A DNA stretch of 26,084 bases from a virus. Below, piece after piece: positions 8,301 through 15,563 of this stretch. The notes below the pieces were generated by a model that did no database searches, was not told the origin of the DNA, and saw only the letters and a list, made by a program, of their open reading frames with translations. A program made the translations under genes and the position numbers. The stretch is taken from the IMG/VR virus record IMGVR_UViG_3300033144_000944, positions 1-26,084 of that record; one strand, written 5' to 3'. Numbering within the stretch: position 1 is the first letter of the stretch; each line of letters starts with the position of its first letter.

Positions 8301-8756
8301 ATGGACTTAAAAAATATGCTACTACCAGAAAAGGTGGTAACGTTCGAATTTCCTGGGTGCGAAGGTTTATCTTTCGACCTTGCTTTTTTATCTAAAGAAA
8401 GCAACCAGGCACTATACAAAAAATGTCAAAGAACTAAGTTTGACAAACAAAGGAATGAAGTTGAAGACTTTGATGATGTATTGTTTCTTCAACTATACGT
8501 AAAATCTATCGTCAAGGGGTGGAAAGGATTTAAATTAAATTACCTAACAGAATTCGTATTAGCGGATGTAGGTAGTCACGGAGAAGAAGAGTTAGATTTC
8601 TCAGATGAAAACGCTTTAGAGTTAATGAAGAACAGTGTACTGTTTGATAATTGGGTTAGTAAGGTTATTGCAGACCTGGGAAACTTCACTACGAGCGTCT
8701 CGAAGACGAAATTGGAAGACTTGAAAGATACGTCAAAGAGTCCAGCTCGGGATTAA
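8301..8756 (+). CDS. Tail assembly chaperone, G-like
   Basis: A 151-residue protein between the tube and tape measure genes, the fixed place of lambda gpG-type chaperones that coat the tape measure during tail assembly and are absent from virions. It starts MDLKNMLLPEKVVTFEFPGCEGLSFDLAFLSKE, a usual beta-rich beginning, and has a helical acidic C-terminal half. AGAGG precedes the ATG. Its codons 126-128 lie on the slippery sequence at 8678-8684, so part of the ribosomes should shift by -1 and make a 261-residue GT fusion. The unshifted C-terminus (FTTSVSKTKLEDLKDTSKSPARD) is low-complexity and looks like a non-essential tail. Confidence 0.85.
   Translation: MDLKNMLLPEKVVTFEFPGCEGLSFDLAFLSKESNQALYKKCQRTKFDKQRNEVEDFDDVLFLQLYVKSIVKGWKGFKLNYLTEFVLADVGSHGEEELDFSDENALELMKNSVLFDNWVSKVIADLGNFTTSVSKTKLEDLKDTSKSPARD
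8678..8684 (+). promoter_or_regulatory. Programmed -1 frameshift site GGGAAAC
   Basis: The heptamer G GGA AAC has the X XXY YYZ form in the reading frame of the G-like gene (codons CTG GGA AAC at 8676-8684). A -1 slip leads to CTT CAC TAC ..., an open frame that runs without a stop to 9085. Small hairpins can form 7-11 bases downstream (CGAG/CTCG at 8692-8702, or CGTCT/AGACG at 8696-8708). Lambda uses GGGAAAG in the same place between G and T. Site, phase, position and the product all agree. Confidence 0.93.
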
Positions 8757-9085
8757 GTAAAGAACAATATTTAGAAATGTGTGAAATGATGGGCAGTGAA
8801 CCATTGGAAGAAGAAATGCCAGCAGAAAGAGGGGATCTATATATAGAAACTCAAATGGTATTAAATTTGTATGATAAGCTGCCCGCTAAGTGGGAAGGAA
8901 TGTCTGGAAGTTACTTAGGTAAGGACCTACTATTATTACCCATATTATGTGAAGAATTTGATATAGAAGATTGTATCAGAAAATATGCTTGGAATATTAT
9001 ACCCATAATAGATAGTTATGTGGCACAAGATATAGCCGAGAAAATAAAACGCCAATCGAAAGGAAACACTAGTGGCTCAAGTTGA
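8684..9085 (+). CDS. T-like extension of the tail assembly chaperone (read by -1 frameshift)
   Basis: The 133 residues encoded after the slip at 8684 form the T part of a GT fusion (total about 261 residues). The frame reads LHYERLEDEIGRLERYVKE right after the slip, a strong amphipathic helix typical of such extensions, then EQYLEMCEMMGSEP, and a C-terminal helical domain ending in IAEKIKRQSKGNTSGSS. The first ATG in this frame (8777) has no ribosome site and would cut off the conserved helix, so independent initiation is unlikely. In lambda the T part binds tail tube subunits while G binds the tape measure. The end overlaps the tape measure start by 14 bases. Confidence 0.88.
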   Translation, partial: LHYERLEDEIGRLERYVKESSSGLSKEQYLEMCEMMGSEPLEEEMPAERGDLYIETQMVLNLYDKLPAKWEGMSGSYLGKDLLLLPILCEEFDIEDCIRKYAWNIIPIIDSYVAQDIAEKIKRQSKGNTSGSS

Positions 9086-12000
9086 TCTAAAAGTATTTTT
9101 AAAAGCCGTCGGGATAAAACCCACTACTAAAGATTTAAAAGCTCTTAATGCTCAAATGGGTATTACTGAAAAGAAAACTCGAGCCGTTAGTAAATCCGCC
9201 GGTGAATTAGACAGAAATATCAAGGGTACTGCGCAGATTACTAGTAATACAACTAAGGCATTCGCTAAACAATCTCAGGGTATGGGTGGTTTAATACAAT
9301 CTTACGCTATAGTTGCTGCTCACGTATTTGCACTTAGCGCAGCTTTCCTAGTGTTACGTCGTACAGCAGATTTAAGTAGTATGATCAAGTCCGCTGAAAA
9401 CTTCAGTACTAGATTTGGCGTTAGCGTTACACGTATCACTAAGCAAATGCAAGAAGCTAGTGGTGGTGCACTATCTTTTGCAGAGGCTTTACCTATTATT
9501 AACAAAGCGGTTTCTGCTGGGGTTCCAATTGAAAAAATGGAAGCTCTTACTAAAGCTGCTACTAAAGCTGCTCAAACTTTTGGTGGTTCTGCTACTGAAG
9601 CTTTAAATAGATTCATTAGTGCTTCACAGCGTGGTCGTGTGGAAATAATTCAAACACTAGGTGTTGTAATTAAAACTGAGGACGCATATAAAAGATACGC
9701 CGCTCAAATAGGAAAAACAGCACTAGAATTATCTGCCTTCGATAGACAACAAGCTATTCTAAATGCTACTATAGAAGCTAGTCAAAGTGTTTTCGACGGA
9801 GTAAAAATAGACCCTAATCCTTTCCAACAGTTACTAACTACTATTATAGATTTAAAAGATTCATTTGGAGTACTTCTTACAGATTTTCTAACTCCTATGA
9901 TAGATCTATTTAATAAGTCTAAACTAGCCGCTGCAGGTTTTATAGGGGTAATAATACAAATAGTATCCAGTCAATTATTTTCTGGAGCAGGTCAATTTTT
10001 CAAAGGCGTAGCAGCGTCGGGGCAAAAAGCTACTAGAGAAGTTAGAGCTTTAGGGAAGGCTAGTGAAGAAGTAGCAAAGAAGAGAGCAGCGGCCAATAAA
10101 CTTGTTGCTACGGGTAGTACTAAATCCTTAAAAAGAGAAGTGTCGACTTTTGAAAATGCTCAAAGAAAAAAGGTAAATGCTCACGCTGACTTTGTAAAGA
10201 AAATTTTAACTCAAGAAGGTAAACTAAACAAGGGCGTATTATCTGGTAGAACTCTTGCATTACAGGCTAATATAGCAAATTTGAAAAAGGGTGGAAAAGG
10301 GGTTAAAGGTTTAGGTTCTATAGAAAGTTCCCAAAGACAATTAGCAGTATTAAAAGAACTTGCTTTACGCGAAAAAATTGTAGGAACTTCTGCAGTAGCA
10401 AAAGGTTTTGATAGACAGGCTGCGGCAGCAAAAAGATTAACAGGTACTTTAGCTGTACTAAGTGCTAAACACGGTACGCTCAATATTTCAGTTAAAAAGG
10501 TAACTTCTGATATTAAAACAGGTTTTGCCCAAGGTTTTCAAATAGCTGAAGGTAGAGTAAGAAAATCTATGAGGGGTATGTTGGTTGGTTGGAAAAAATT
10601 CGGCAGAGGTATGACTCAAGGTACACAAGGTATAAATACTAACTTATCAAACTTAGGAAAAGCTGTAGGTAGAACTGGTGGAATAATTGCGGGAATTGGT
10701 TCAAAAATACTTTCAAATTTGGGGTTATATATATTTGCGTTTACAATACTTAAATCAGCCTATACTTTTCTTGTAGATGCCCTTAATAAGGTAACTCCTG
10801 AACAGAAATTAATTAATGACGCTACAGAAGACTTTAAGGAGGGGATGGAGGCTGCCAACGTAACATTAGCGAAAGGTATAGAACTATGGGGAGACAAGGC
10901 ACCTAGTTCTTTAAAAGAATTTGGAGATTCCTTTACCTTTATAGGGGGAATTTTTGAAAGTGTGGCCAACGAAGTTAATAGATTTTCGCAGAAATCAGTA
11001 AAAGCCCTAGACGGTTTAACTGTAGACGGGGCATTAAAGGAATTAAATAAGTTAAACGCCAGAAGTCAAGAGTTACGAGCAAGCCCCAAACAAGAATTCG
11101 CATTAGGTTTACCGGAAGAAGGTACTACTACTACCATATCATTAGAAGCTCGTCGAGAACTTACACAAACTACCCTTGCAGCAGAAAAACTAAATTCCAC
11201 TTTAATAGGTATAGGTCAGGCTGATATCCTAAGTTCGTTAATAAATCAATTTAAATCTGCTACTGGTTTTGCTGAAGATCTTGGCATTGTGTATACTGAA
11301 GTATTTTTAGAAAGTGCTAAAGTATTTAGCGGTTTAAATTCAGAAATAGGGGTGTTCAATGCTTTACAGTTGAGAGGATTAGCTGTAGCGGGAGATTGGG
11401 ACGCTTTAAGATCTAGAGTTAGTGAGTTAAAAGAAGAATTTAAGGATAATGGGGCAGCTCTAGTTTTATTAAATACACTCACTATTAAGTTCTTTTCTAG
11501 CGCATCGGGGGAGATAACTAGTTTAAGTAGAAGCGCAGCTAATAGCTTAAAACAACTACAAGAAGTATCTGTAAATTTCAATACCTTTCAATTAGGTCTA
11601 GAAAAATTAAAGTCTCAAAAATCTCCTTTTAAGGAAGTTTTTGGTTTTGCAATATCTGCGGAAAGAGCACTAAGAGATTTAATAGAAGTACAAAATGTCG
11701 CACCTAGTAAAACACTAGAAGAAGCTTTTGCTACAGGGGAGATATCTAAAGATCTAGAAGGTATAGCTGCACTATTAGGTAGTGGAAAACTTACATTAAA
11801 AGAAGCAGTTGCAGAAGCTGAGAGACAAAGAAAAATCTTCCAAGAACAACTAGAATTTCAACTGTTAGGTACTAAAAGATTAAAAGTTTTAAGTACTGAT
11901 TTGGCTACTTTAAAATTAAAAGAAATTAAAAGTGACGAAGCTAGATTATCTATTATAACTGCCATAGAAAGTAAAGAAAAAGATATAAACACACAAAAAC

Positions 12001-13502
12001 TAGCTCAGGCTGTATCTAATAGAAATGCAGCTCAAACTATAGTAGATAGCAGCAGTAAAGCAAATCTAGCAGACGCGGAAGCGACCTTAGCTGTATTTGA
12101 GGCAGAAGTAAGATCTTTAATAGAAAGGGGTAGAGTACTAGCTGCAAGTACTAAGAGAGAACAGGAAAGGCTAAAAATAGTTAGAGAAGTAATAAGTAAC
12201 GATCAAGCTATACTGGCGGCAAGAAAATCTGTATCAAATATCAACAAAAAATTAGTCACTAGCACTGTAGCTTTCCTAGCCGAATCAAAAAAGATTTTCC
12301 TATTAGATAAGCAAAGATTAGCTAATAGTGTAAAAGATATAGAAGCTAGAAAGGAACAAATTTTAATAGAACAAGACGCGGGCCCTTCTCGCGAAAGAGC
12401 CTTAGCTTTAGAAGAAGAAAAACTACTAGTATTAGAAGCTCAATCTAGAGAACTAGAACGTCAACAAATGAGCCGTAGAGCTAGAGAGGATGAACAAATC
12501 GGGGGTCTTACTGTATTTTCTGAAGAGGGTATAGGGAAAACTGTGGATTTCTTTATCATAGCTATGCAACAGGGTGTCAATAAACTAAAAAGCACCTTCG
12601 AAATACTAGGAAAAGGTTTTGCGGATACTATTAATGCTACCTTCGATAAAGCGGTAGACAACTTACTGGAGGGCGGCCACGACTTTGGGCGTGCAGTAAT
12701 AGAAACCTTGAAAGAGGGATTAAGGGAAACTTTTGGGGAAGCATTAAAGTCCAGAATTAGAGATTCATTGAATACTATATTTAGCTCTGGTAGAGGAGAC
12801 GAAAGTTTAAATAAACAACTACAAGCCTCTGAACAACTTACTTCAACTACTAAATTAAATACTTTTGCCTTAAACAAACTTACTACAGAACTTAAGGGTA
12901 ATAGTGTACTTCCCAGTGGAGTAAAACCTGTCGAACAGGCTAAAGATTCAATTATAGCGCCTTTAAGTGATGTTTTAAGTGATAAATTAAATTTCGGAAA
13001 AACAGAAGATACTTTAGCAAGTATACAAGGTGTACTTGGTGAATCTAAAGATATAACTAAACAAGGCTTCTTAGATAATATAAAAACGTTAGGATTACTA
13101 TTATTTGAAATGATTAAACAGGGTGCGAAAGCAATAGCTGGGGGTATAGGTTCGCTCTTTGGATTCGGTACTGGTGGTATTGCATCTGGAGGTTTCTCAA
13201 GTATACCTAAATTAGCCGCTGGCGCGATAGCTACTGGTCCAAATTTAGCTTTAATAGGTGAAGGTAGTAGAAATGAGGCGGTAGTACCACTACCCAATAA
13301 TAGAGAGATTCCCGTAGATCTAAAGGGTGCCGTAGGAGATACTGTAAACATCGAACAAAACTTTGATTTCCGAGGGGCCTCAACTGACGCTATACCACTA
13401 TTAAGACAAGAAGCAAGAGCTATAGAAGATAGAACATTCGCTAGAGTATTTTCAGAAATCAACCGTGGCGGTAGAGCTGCACAAATAACAGGACGTAGAT
13501 AA
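9072..13502 (+). CDS. Tail tape measure protein
   Basis: A 1476-residue protein that fixes tail length and is threaded into the host during DNA injection. With the usual value of about 0.15 nm per residue the tail would be near 200 nm. It starts at GTG 9072 (AGGAAA 9061-9066 upstream), inside the end of the T frame. The N-terminal part has the family's Ala/Lys-rich helices and a hydrophobic segment at about residues 74-96; further hydrophobic stretches lie at about 284-306 and 536-572. Residues about 860-1180 are long coiled coil with many K/E/R. The C-terminus shows the classical GTGGIASGG ... PNLALIGEGSRNEAVVPLP signature. No lysozyme or peptidase motif is visible. Its stop overlaps the next ATG. 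Confidence 0.95.
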   Translation: MAQVDLKVFLKAVGIKPTTKDLKALNAQMGITEKKTRAVSKSAGELDRNIKGTAQITSNTTKAFAKQSQGMGGLIQSYAIVAAHVFALSAAFLVLRRTADLSSMIKSAENFSTRFGVSVTRITKQMQEASGGALSFAEALPIINKAVSAGVPIEKMEALTKAATKAAQTFGGSATEALNRFISASQRGRVEIIQTLGVVIKTEDAYKRYAAQIGKTALELSAFDRQQAILNATIEASQSVFDGVKIDPNPFQQLLTTIIDLKDSFGVLLTDFLTPMIDLFNKSKLAAAGFIGVIIQIVSSQLFSGAGQFFKGVAASGQKATREVRALGKASEEVAKKRAAANKLVATGSTKSLKREVSTFENAQRKKVNAHADFVKKILTQEGKLNKGVLSGRTLALQANIANLKKGGKGVKGLGSIESSQRQLAVLKELALREKIVGTSAVAKGFDRQAAAAKRLTGTLAVLSAKHGTLNISVKKVTSDIKTGFAQGFQIAEGRVRKSMRGMLVGWKKFGRGMTQGTQGINTNLSNLGKAVGRTGGIIAGIGSKILSNLGLYIFAFTILKSAYTFLVDALNKVTPEQKLINDATEDFKEGMEAANVTLAKGIELWGDKAPSSLKEFGDSFTFIGGIFESVANEVNRFSQKSVKALDGLTVDGALKELNKLNARSQELRASPKQEFALGLPEEGTTTTISLEARRELTQTTLAAEKLNSTLIGIGQADILSSLINQFKSATGFAEDLGIVYTEVFLESAKVFSGLNSEIGVFNALQLRGLAVAGDWDALRSRVSELKEEFKDNGAALVLLNTLTIKFFSSASGEITSLSRSAANSLKQLQEVSVNFNTFQLGLEKLKSQKSPFKEVFGFAISAERALRDLIEVQNVAPSKTLEEAFATGEISKDLEGIAALLGSGKLTLKEAVAEAERQRKIFQEQLEFQLLGTKRLKVLSTDLATLKLKEIKSDEARLSIITAIESKEKDINTQKLAQAVSNRNAAQTIVDSSSKANLADAEATLAVFEAEVRSLIERGRVLAASTKREQERLKIVREVISNDQAILAARKSVSNINKKLVTSTVAFLAESKKIFLLDKQRLANSVKDIEARKEQILIEQDAGPSRERALALEEEKLLVLEAQSRELERQQMSRRAREDEQIGGLTVFSEEGIGKTVDFFIIAMQQGVNKLKSTFEILGKGFADTINATFDKAVDNLLEGGHDFGRAVIETLKEGLRETFGEALKSRIRDSLNTIFSSGRGDESLNKQLQASEQLTSTTKLNTFALNKLTTELKGNSVLPSGVKPVEQAKDSIIAPLSDVLSDKLNFGKTEDTLASIQGVLGESKDITKQGFLDNIKTLGLLLFEMIKQGAKAIAGGIGSLFGFGTGGIASGGFSSIPKLAAGAIATGPNLALIGEGSRNEAVVPLPNNREIPVDLKGAVGDTVNIEQNFDFRGASTDAIPLLRQEARAIEDRTFARVFSEINRGGRAAQITGRR

Positions 13503-14110
13503 TGGCAGCAATAGCTTTTCCTAGTATAGAGGCAGAGATACAAGATTTTGGTATATCTTATAATACACAAGTATCAAGTTCAGATATAAGTGGTGTTACA
13601 CAAACCGTAGAATTACCAGGTGCACGGTGGGCAGGTAGTCTTAGTTATAGAGATATGACAGTAGTCGAATCCGCAACTCTAAAAAAGTTTTTATTGCAGT
13701 TAAGGGGTTCCTCGGGAAGATTCTTTTACGGAGATCGTACTCATACTGATCCATTTAATGTTGTAACTGGTAGCCCAACTGTAACGGTTGTAGCGGGTAA
13801 TAGAGGATTGATAAGAGTAACGTTGGGGGGTGGAAGCCCTGTATTCTCCCCCGGAGACTTCATTCAGATAGGTATCGATGACCAAAGAGAATTAAAGATG
13901 GTTCTAGCTTCAGCTATTGTATCGGGGGATACACATGAGCTAACTATAGAACCTTTAATAAGAAGAAATATTTATTCAGGGCAAAACGTAGTATATACTA
14001 GTCCTACAGGGGTATTTATGTTAAGTGCAAGTGATCAGGCTAAATGGGCATCAAGAACTAAGGCTCAATTATCTGATATGAGTATAAGTTTTATAGAGGT
14101 ATTCTCGTGA
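13502..14110 (+). CDS. Distal / minor tail protein, lambda M-like position
   Basis: A 202-residue protein directly after the tape measure, where lambda has gpM and gene transfer agents have the distal tail protein. The N-terminal half (PGARWAGSLSYRDMT, ATLKKFLLQLRGSSGRFFYGD) resembles distal tail proteins, in which a W, a central helix and a 'G-x-FxxGD' loop recur; the middle (residues about 88-150) is a beta domain with FSPGDFIQIGIDD; the end (KAQLSDMSISFIEVFS) returns to the first fold. It probably forms the ring between the tube and the hub. The ATG is at the end of the tape measure gene (1-base overlap) and its stop overlaps the next GTG, a sign of coupled translation. Confidence 0.7.
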   Translation: MAAIAFPSIEAEIQDFGISYNTQVSSSDISGVTQTVELPGARWAGSLSYRDMTVVESATLKKFLLQLRGSSGRFFYGDRTHTDPFNVVTGSPTVTVVAGNRGLIRVTLGGGSPVFSPGDFIQIGIDDQRELKMVLASAIVSGDTHELTIEPLIRRNIYSGQNVVYTSPTGVFMLSASDQAKWASRTKAQLSDMSISFIEVFS

Positions 14111-15162
14111 TAAAGACCGTTAACTCTACAGTACAAGCTTCACTAGATAGTGAGAGTTTAGCTGGTGTAGTATTGGCTAAATTAGATTTTAGCCCTGCTG
14201 TAAGGTATACTAATGCTTATCAAAGTATTTACTGGGACGAAGCCGGTGGTGGAGAATTAGAGTATATAGGTCTAGGAAATCTGGCAAGTATGTCCGTACT
14301 TAATGAGACTAGTGAGTTGGGTGCTACTACTATTCAATTAACTTTATCTGGTATTCCTAATGCTTCTATTACAGATATATTTAGTAATGAATATATTGGT
14401 AAACCCCTACAAGTATGGTATGCTACACTTGATAAAGATACTTATGCAGTAGAAGGGGGACAAAATGGCCCAGTACTATTATTTGCAGGTAGAATGGATT
14501 TTGGTAATATAGAATTTGGGGAAACAGCAACAATAACAGTAAATGCAACTTCTAGGCTAGCAGATTGGGAAAGACCAAGGGGTGGACGATTTAATCATGC
14601 CTACCAAACTAGACACGTAGATGCTACTGATTTAGGTTTTAGGTGGGTTCAGGGTATACAAGATAAAATAATAAGTTGGGGTGGGGTTACTGTTGGAGAT
14701 CCTGGTAATGGTCAAGATGATAGATTTAACGATATGTGCCCACATTGTTGCTTTACACCTGATACACTTATTACAATGGCTGATGGAACTACACAAACAA
14801 TCAATTTAGTACAATTAGGTGATTGGATTAAAGTAGTAACGGGTGTGGAAGAAGTGACTGATATTATTACAAGAACAAACCGTCTTATGTATAAAATTAC
14901 TTTTGAAGATAATACAATATTGAAAGCTTCTGAAGATCACCCACTATTTGTAGAGCATAAGGGTTTTGCTTCTATCAATCCAGATCCTAATATTAGTTAT
15001 AAAGATCTTGGAGTTGCGAAACAGTTAGAAGTTGGAGACAGTGTAAAAACTGTAACTGGAGATACAGTTAAAATTATAGAAATGAAAACTATTCATTATC
15101 CAGAAACGGTGTATACATTTAGTAATTCGCGATTCTATGCAAATGGTGCACTAGTATACTAA
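14107..15162 (+). CDS. L-like tail hub protein with C-terminal Hint (intein-like) domain
   Basis: A 351-residue two-part protein. Residues 1-214 look like the minor tail/hub proteins at the lambda gpL position (or the DUF2163 type of gene transfer agents): SLAGVVLAKLDF, LSGIPNASITDIFSNEYIGKPLQVW, LLFAGRMDFGNIEFGE, SRLADWERPRGGRF and TDLGFRWVQGIQDKIISWGG. Residues 215-351 are a Hint domain: C215 begins block A (CFTPDTLITMADG), GD follows at about residue 238, block B carries H278 in SEDHPLFVE, and the final block is VYTFSNSRFYANGALVY. It ends there, without the His-Asn and C-extein of splicing inteins. A CPHC motif (211-214) stands immediately before C215. The start is GTG overlapping the previous TGA; the stop overlaps the next ATG. 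Autoprocessing is predicted, not shown. Confidence 0.85.
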   Translation: MIKTVNSTVQASLDSESLAGVVLAKLDFSPAVRYTNAYQSIYWDEAGGGELEYIGLGNLASMSVLNETSELGATTIQLTLSGIPNASITDIFSNEYIGKPLQVWYATLDKDTYAVEGGQNGPVLLFAGRMDFGNIEFGETATITVNATSRLADWERPRGGRFNHAYQTRHVDATDLGFRWVQGIQDKIISWGGVTVGDPGNGQDDRFNDMCPHCCFTPDTLITMADGTTQTINLVQLGDWIKVVTGVEEVTDIITRTNRLMYKITFEDNTILKASEDHPLFVEHKGFASINPDPNISYKDLGVAKQLEVGDSVKTVTGDTVKIIEMKTIHYPETVYTFSNSRFYANGALVY

Positions 15163-15563
15163 TGAAGAATTTAACTGATATTATATATCAATATAAAGAC
15201 ACAGAATTTAGTTGGGGAAATTTAGATTGCTGTATATTTACTGTAAAAGTAGTTGAAGAATACAAAGACATAACTCTTCCACTTTGGAGAGATGTAGTAA
15301 CATATAAAAAAGAAAAGGGAGCAATGAAAGCTTTAATTAAATTAGGATGTAAAAGTATAGTAGATTTACCCTCTATTATTTTAAATACACCTAAAAAAGA
15401 TATTTCACAAGTAAAATTAGGTTACCCAGTATACTATATTAATGAAGACAACATTGGTATACTTGGTGTATGCAATGGTGTTAGAACTTACTTCTTACAA
15501 AAAGGTGGGGGTCTAACAGCTAGAAATACGCAGGACTGTAAATATTGTTGGAGTATTGATTAA
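15162..15563 (+). CDS. K-like tail tip protein with WGxxDC motif (DUF6950-like)
   Basis: A 133-residue protein at the lambda gpK position, between the L-like and J-like genes. FSWGNLDCCIFTVKVVEEY (about residues 17-35) is the WGxxDC start of NlpC/P60-type peptidase folds, with C23 or C24 as the would-be nucleophile. The rest (VKLGYPVYYINEDNIGILGVCNGVRTYF, then GGGL and CKYCWSI at the end) follows the pattern I associate with the DUF6950 family. The His usually seen in GHVGI of active NlpC/P60 enzymes is Asn here (DNIGI), so peptidoglycan hydrolysis is uncertain. It overlaps both neighbours by one base. Family assignment is from memory of the pattern. Confidence 0.7.
   Translation: MKNLTDIIYQYKDTEFSWGNLDCCIFTVKVVEEYKDITLPLWRDVVTYKKEKGAMKALIKLGCKSIVDLPSIILNTPKKDISQVKLGYPVYYINEDNIGILGVCNGVRTYFLQKGGGLTARNTQDCKYCWSID

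Noticed and set aside
8204-8395. A small plus-strand open frame bridging the second tube and chaperone genes
   Set aside because: It overlaps both well-supported genes in another frame and has no ribosome site or recognisable sequence.
8777-9085. A separate 102-residue gene starting at ATG 8777
   Set aside because: No ribosome site precedes this ATG, and the same frame is open and meaningful upstream to the GGGAAAC slip site, so it is the end of the frameshifted GT product.
12461-13570. A 369-codon open frame on the minus strand across the end of the tape measure gene
   Set aside because: It lies completely opposite a well-supported gene, is Pro/Ser/Ala-rich with no motif, and its openness follows from the codon bias of the tape measure gene. 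No other minus-strand gene exists in the window.
14749-15162. A splicing intein in the L-like gene
   Set aside because: There is no terminal His-Asn, no +1 Cys/Ser/Thr and no C-extein: the frame stops at VY and the next gene starts in the stop codon. No homing endonuclease domain is present either.
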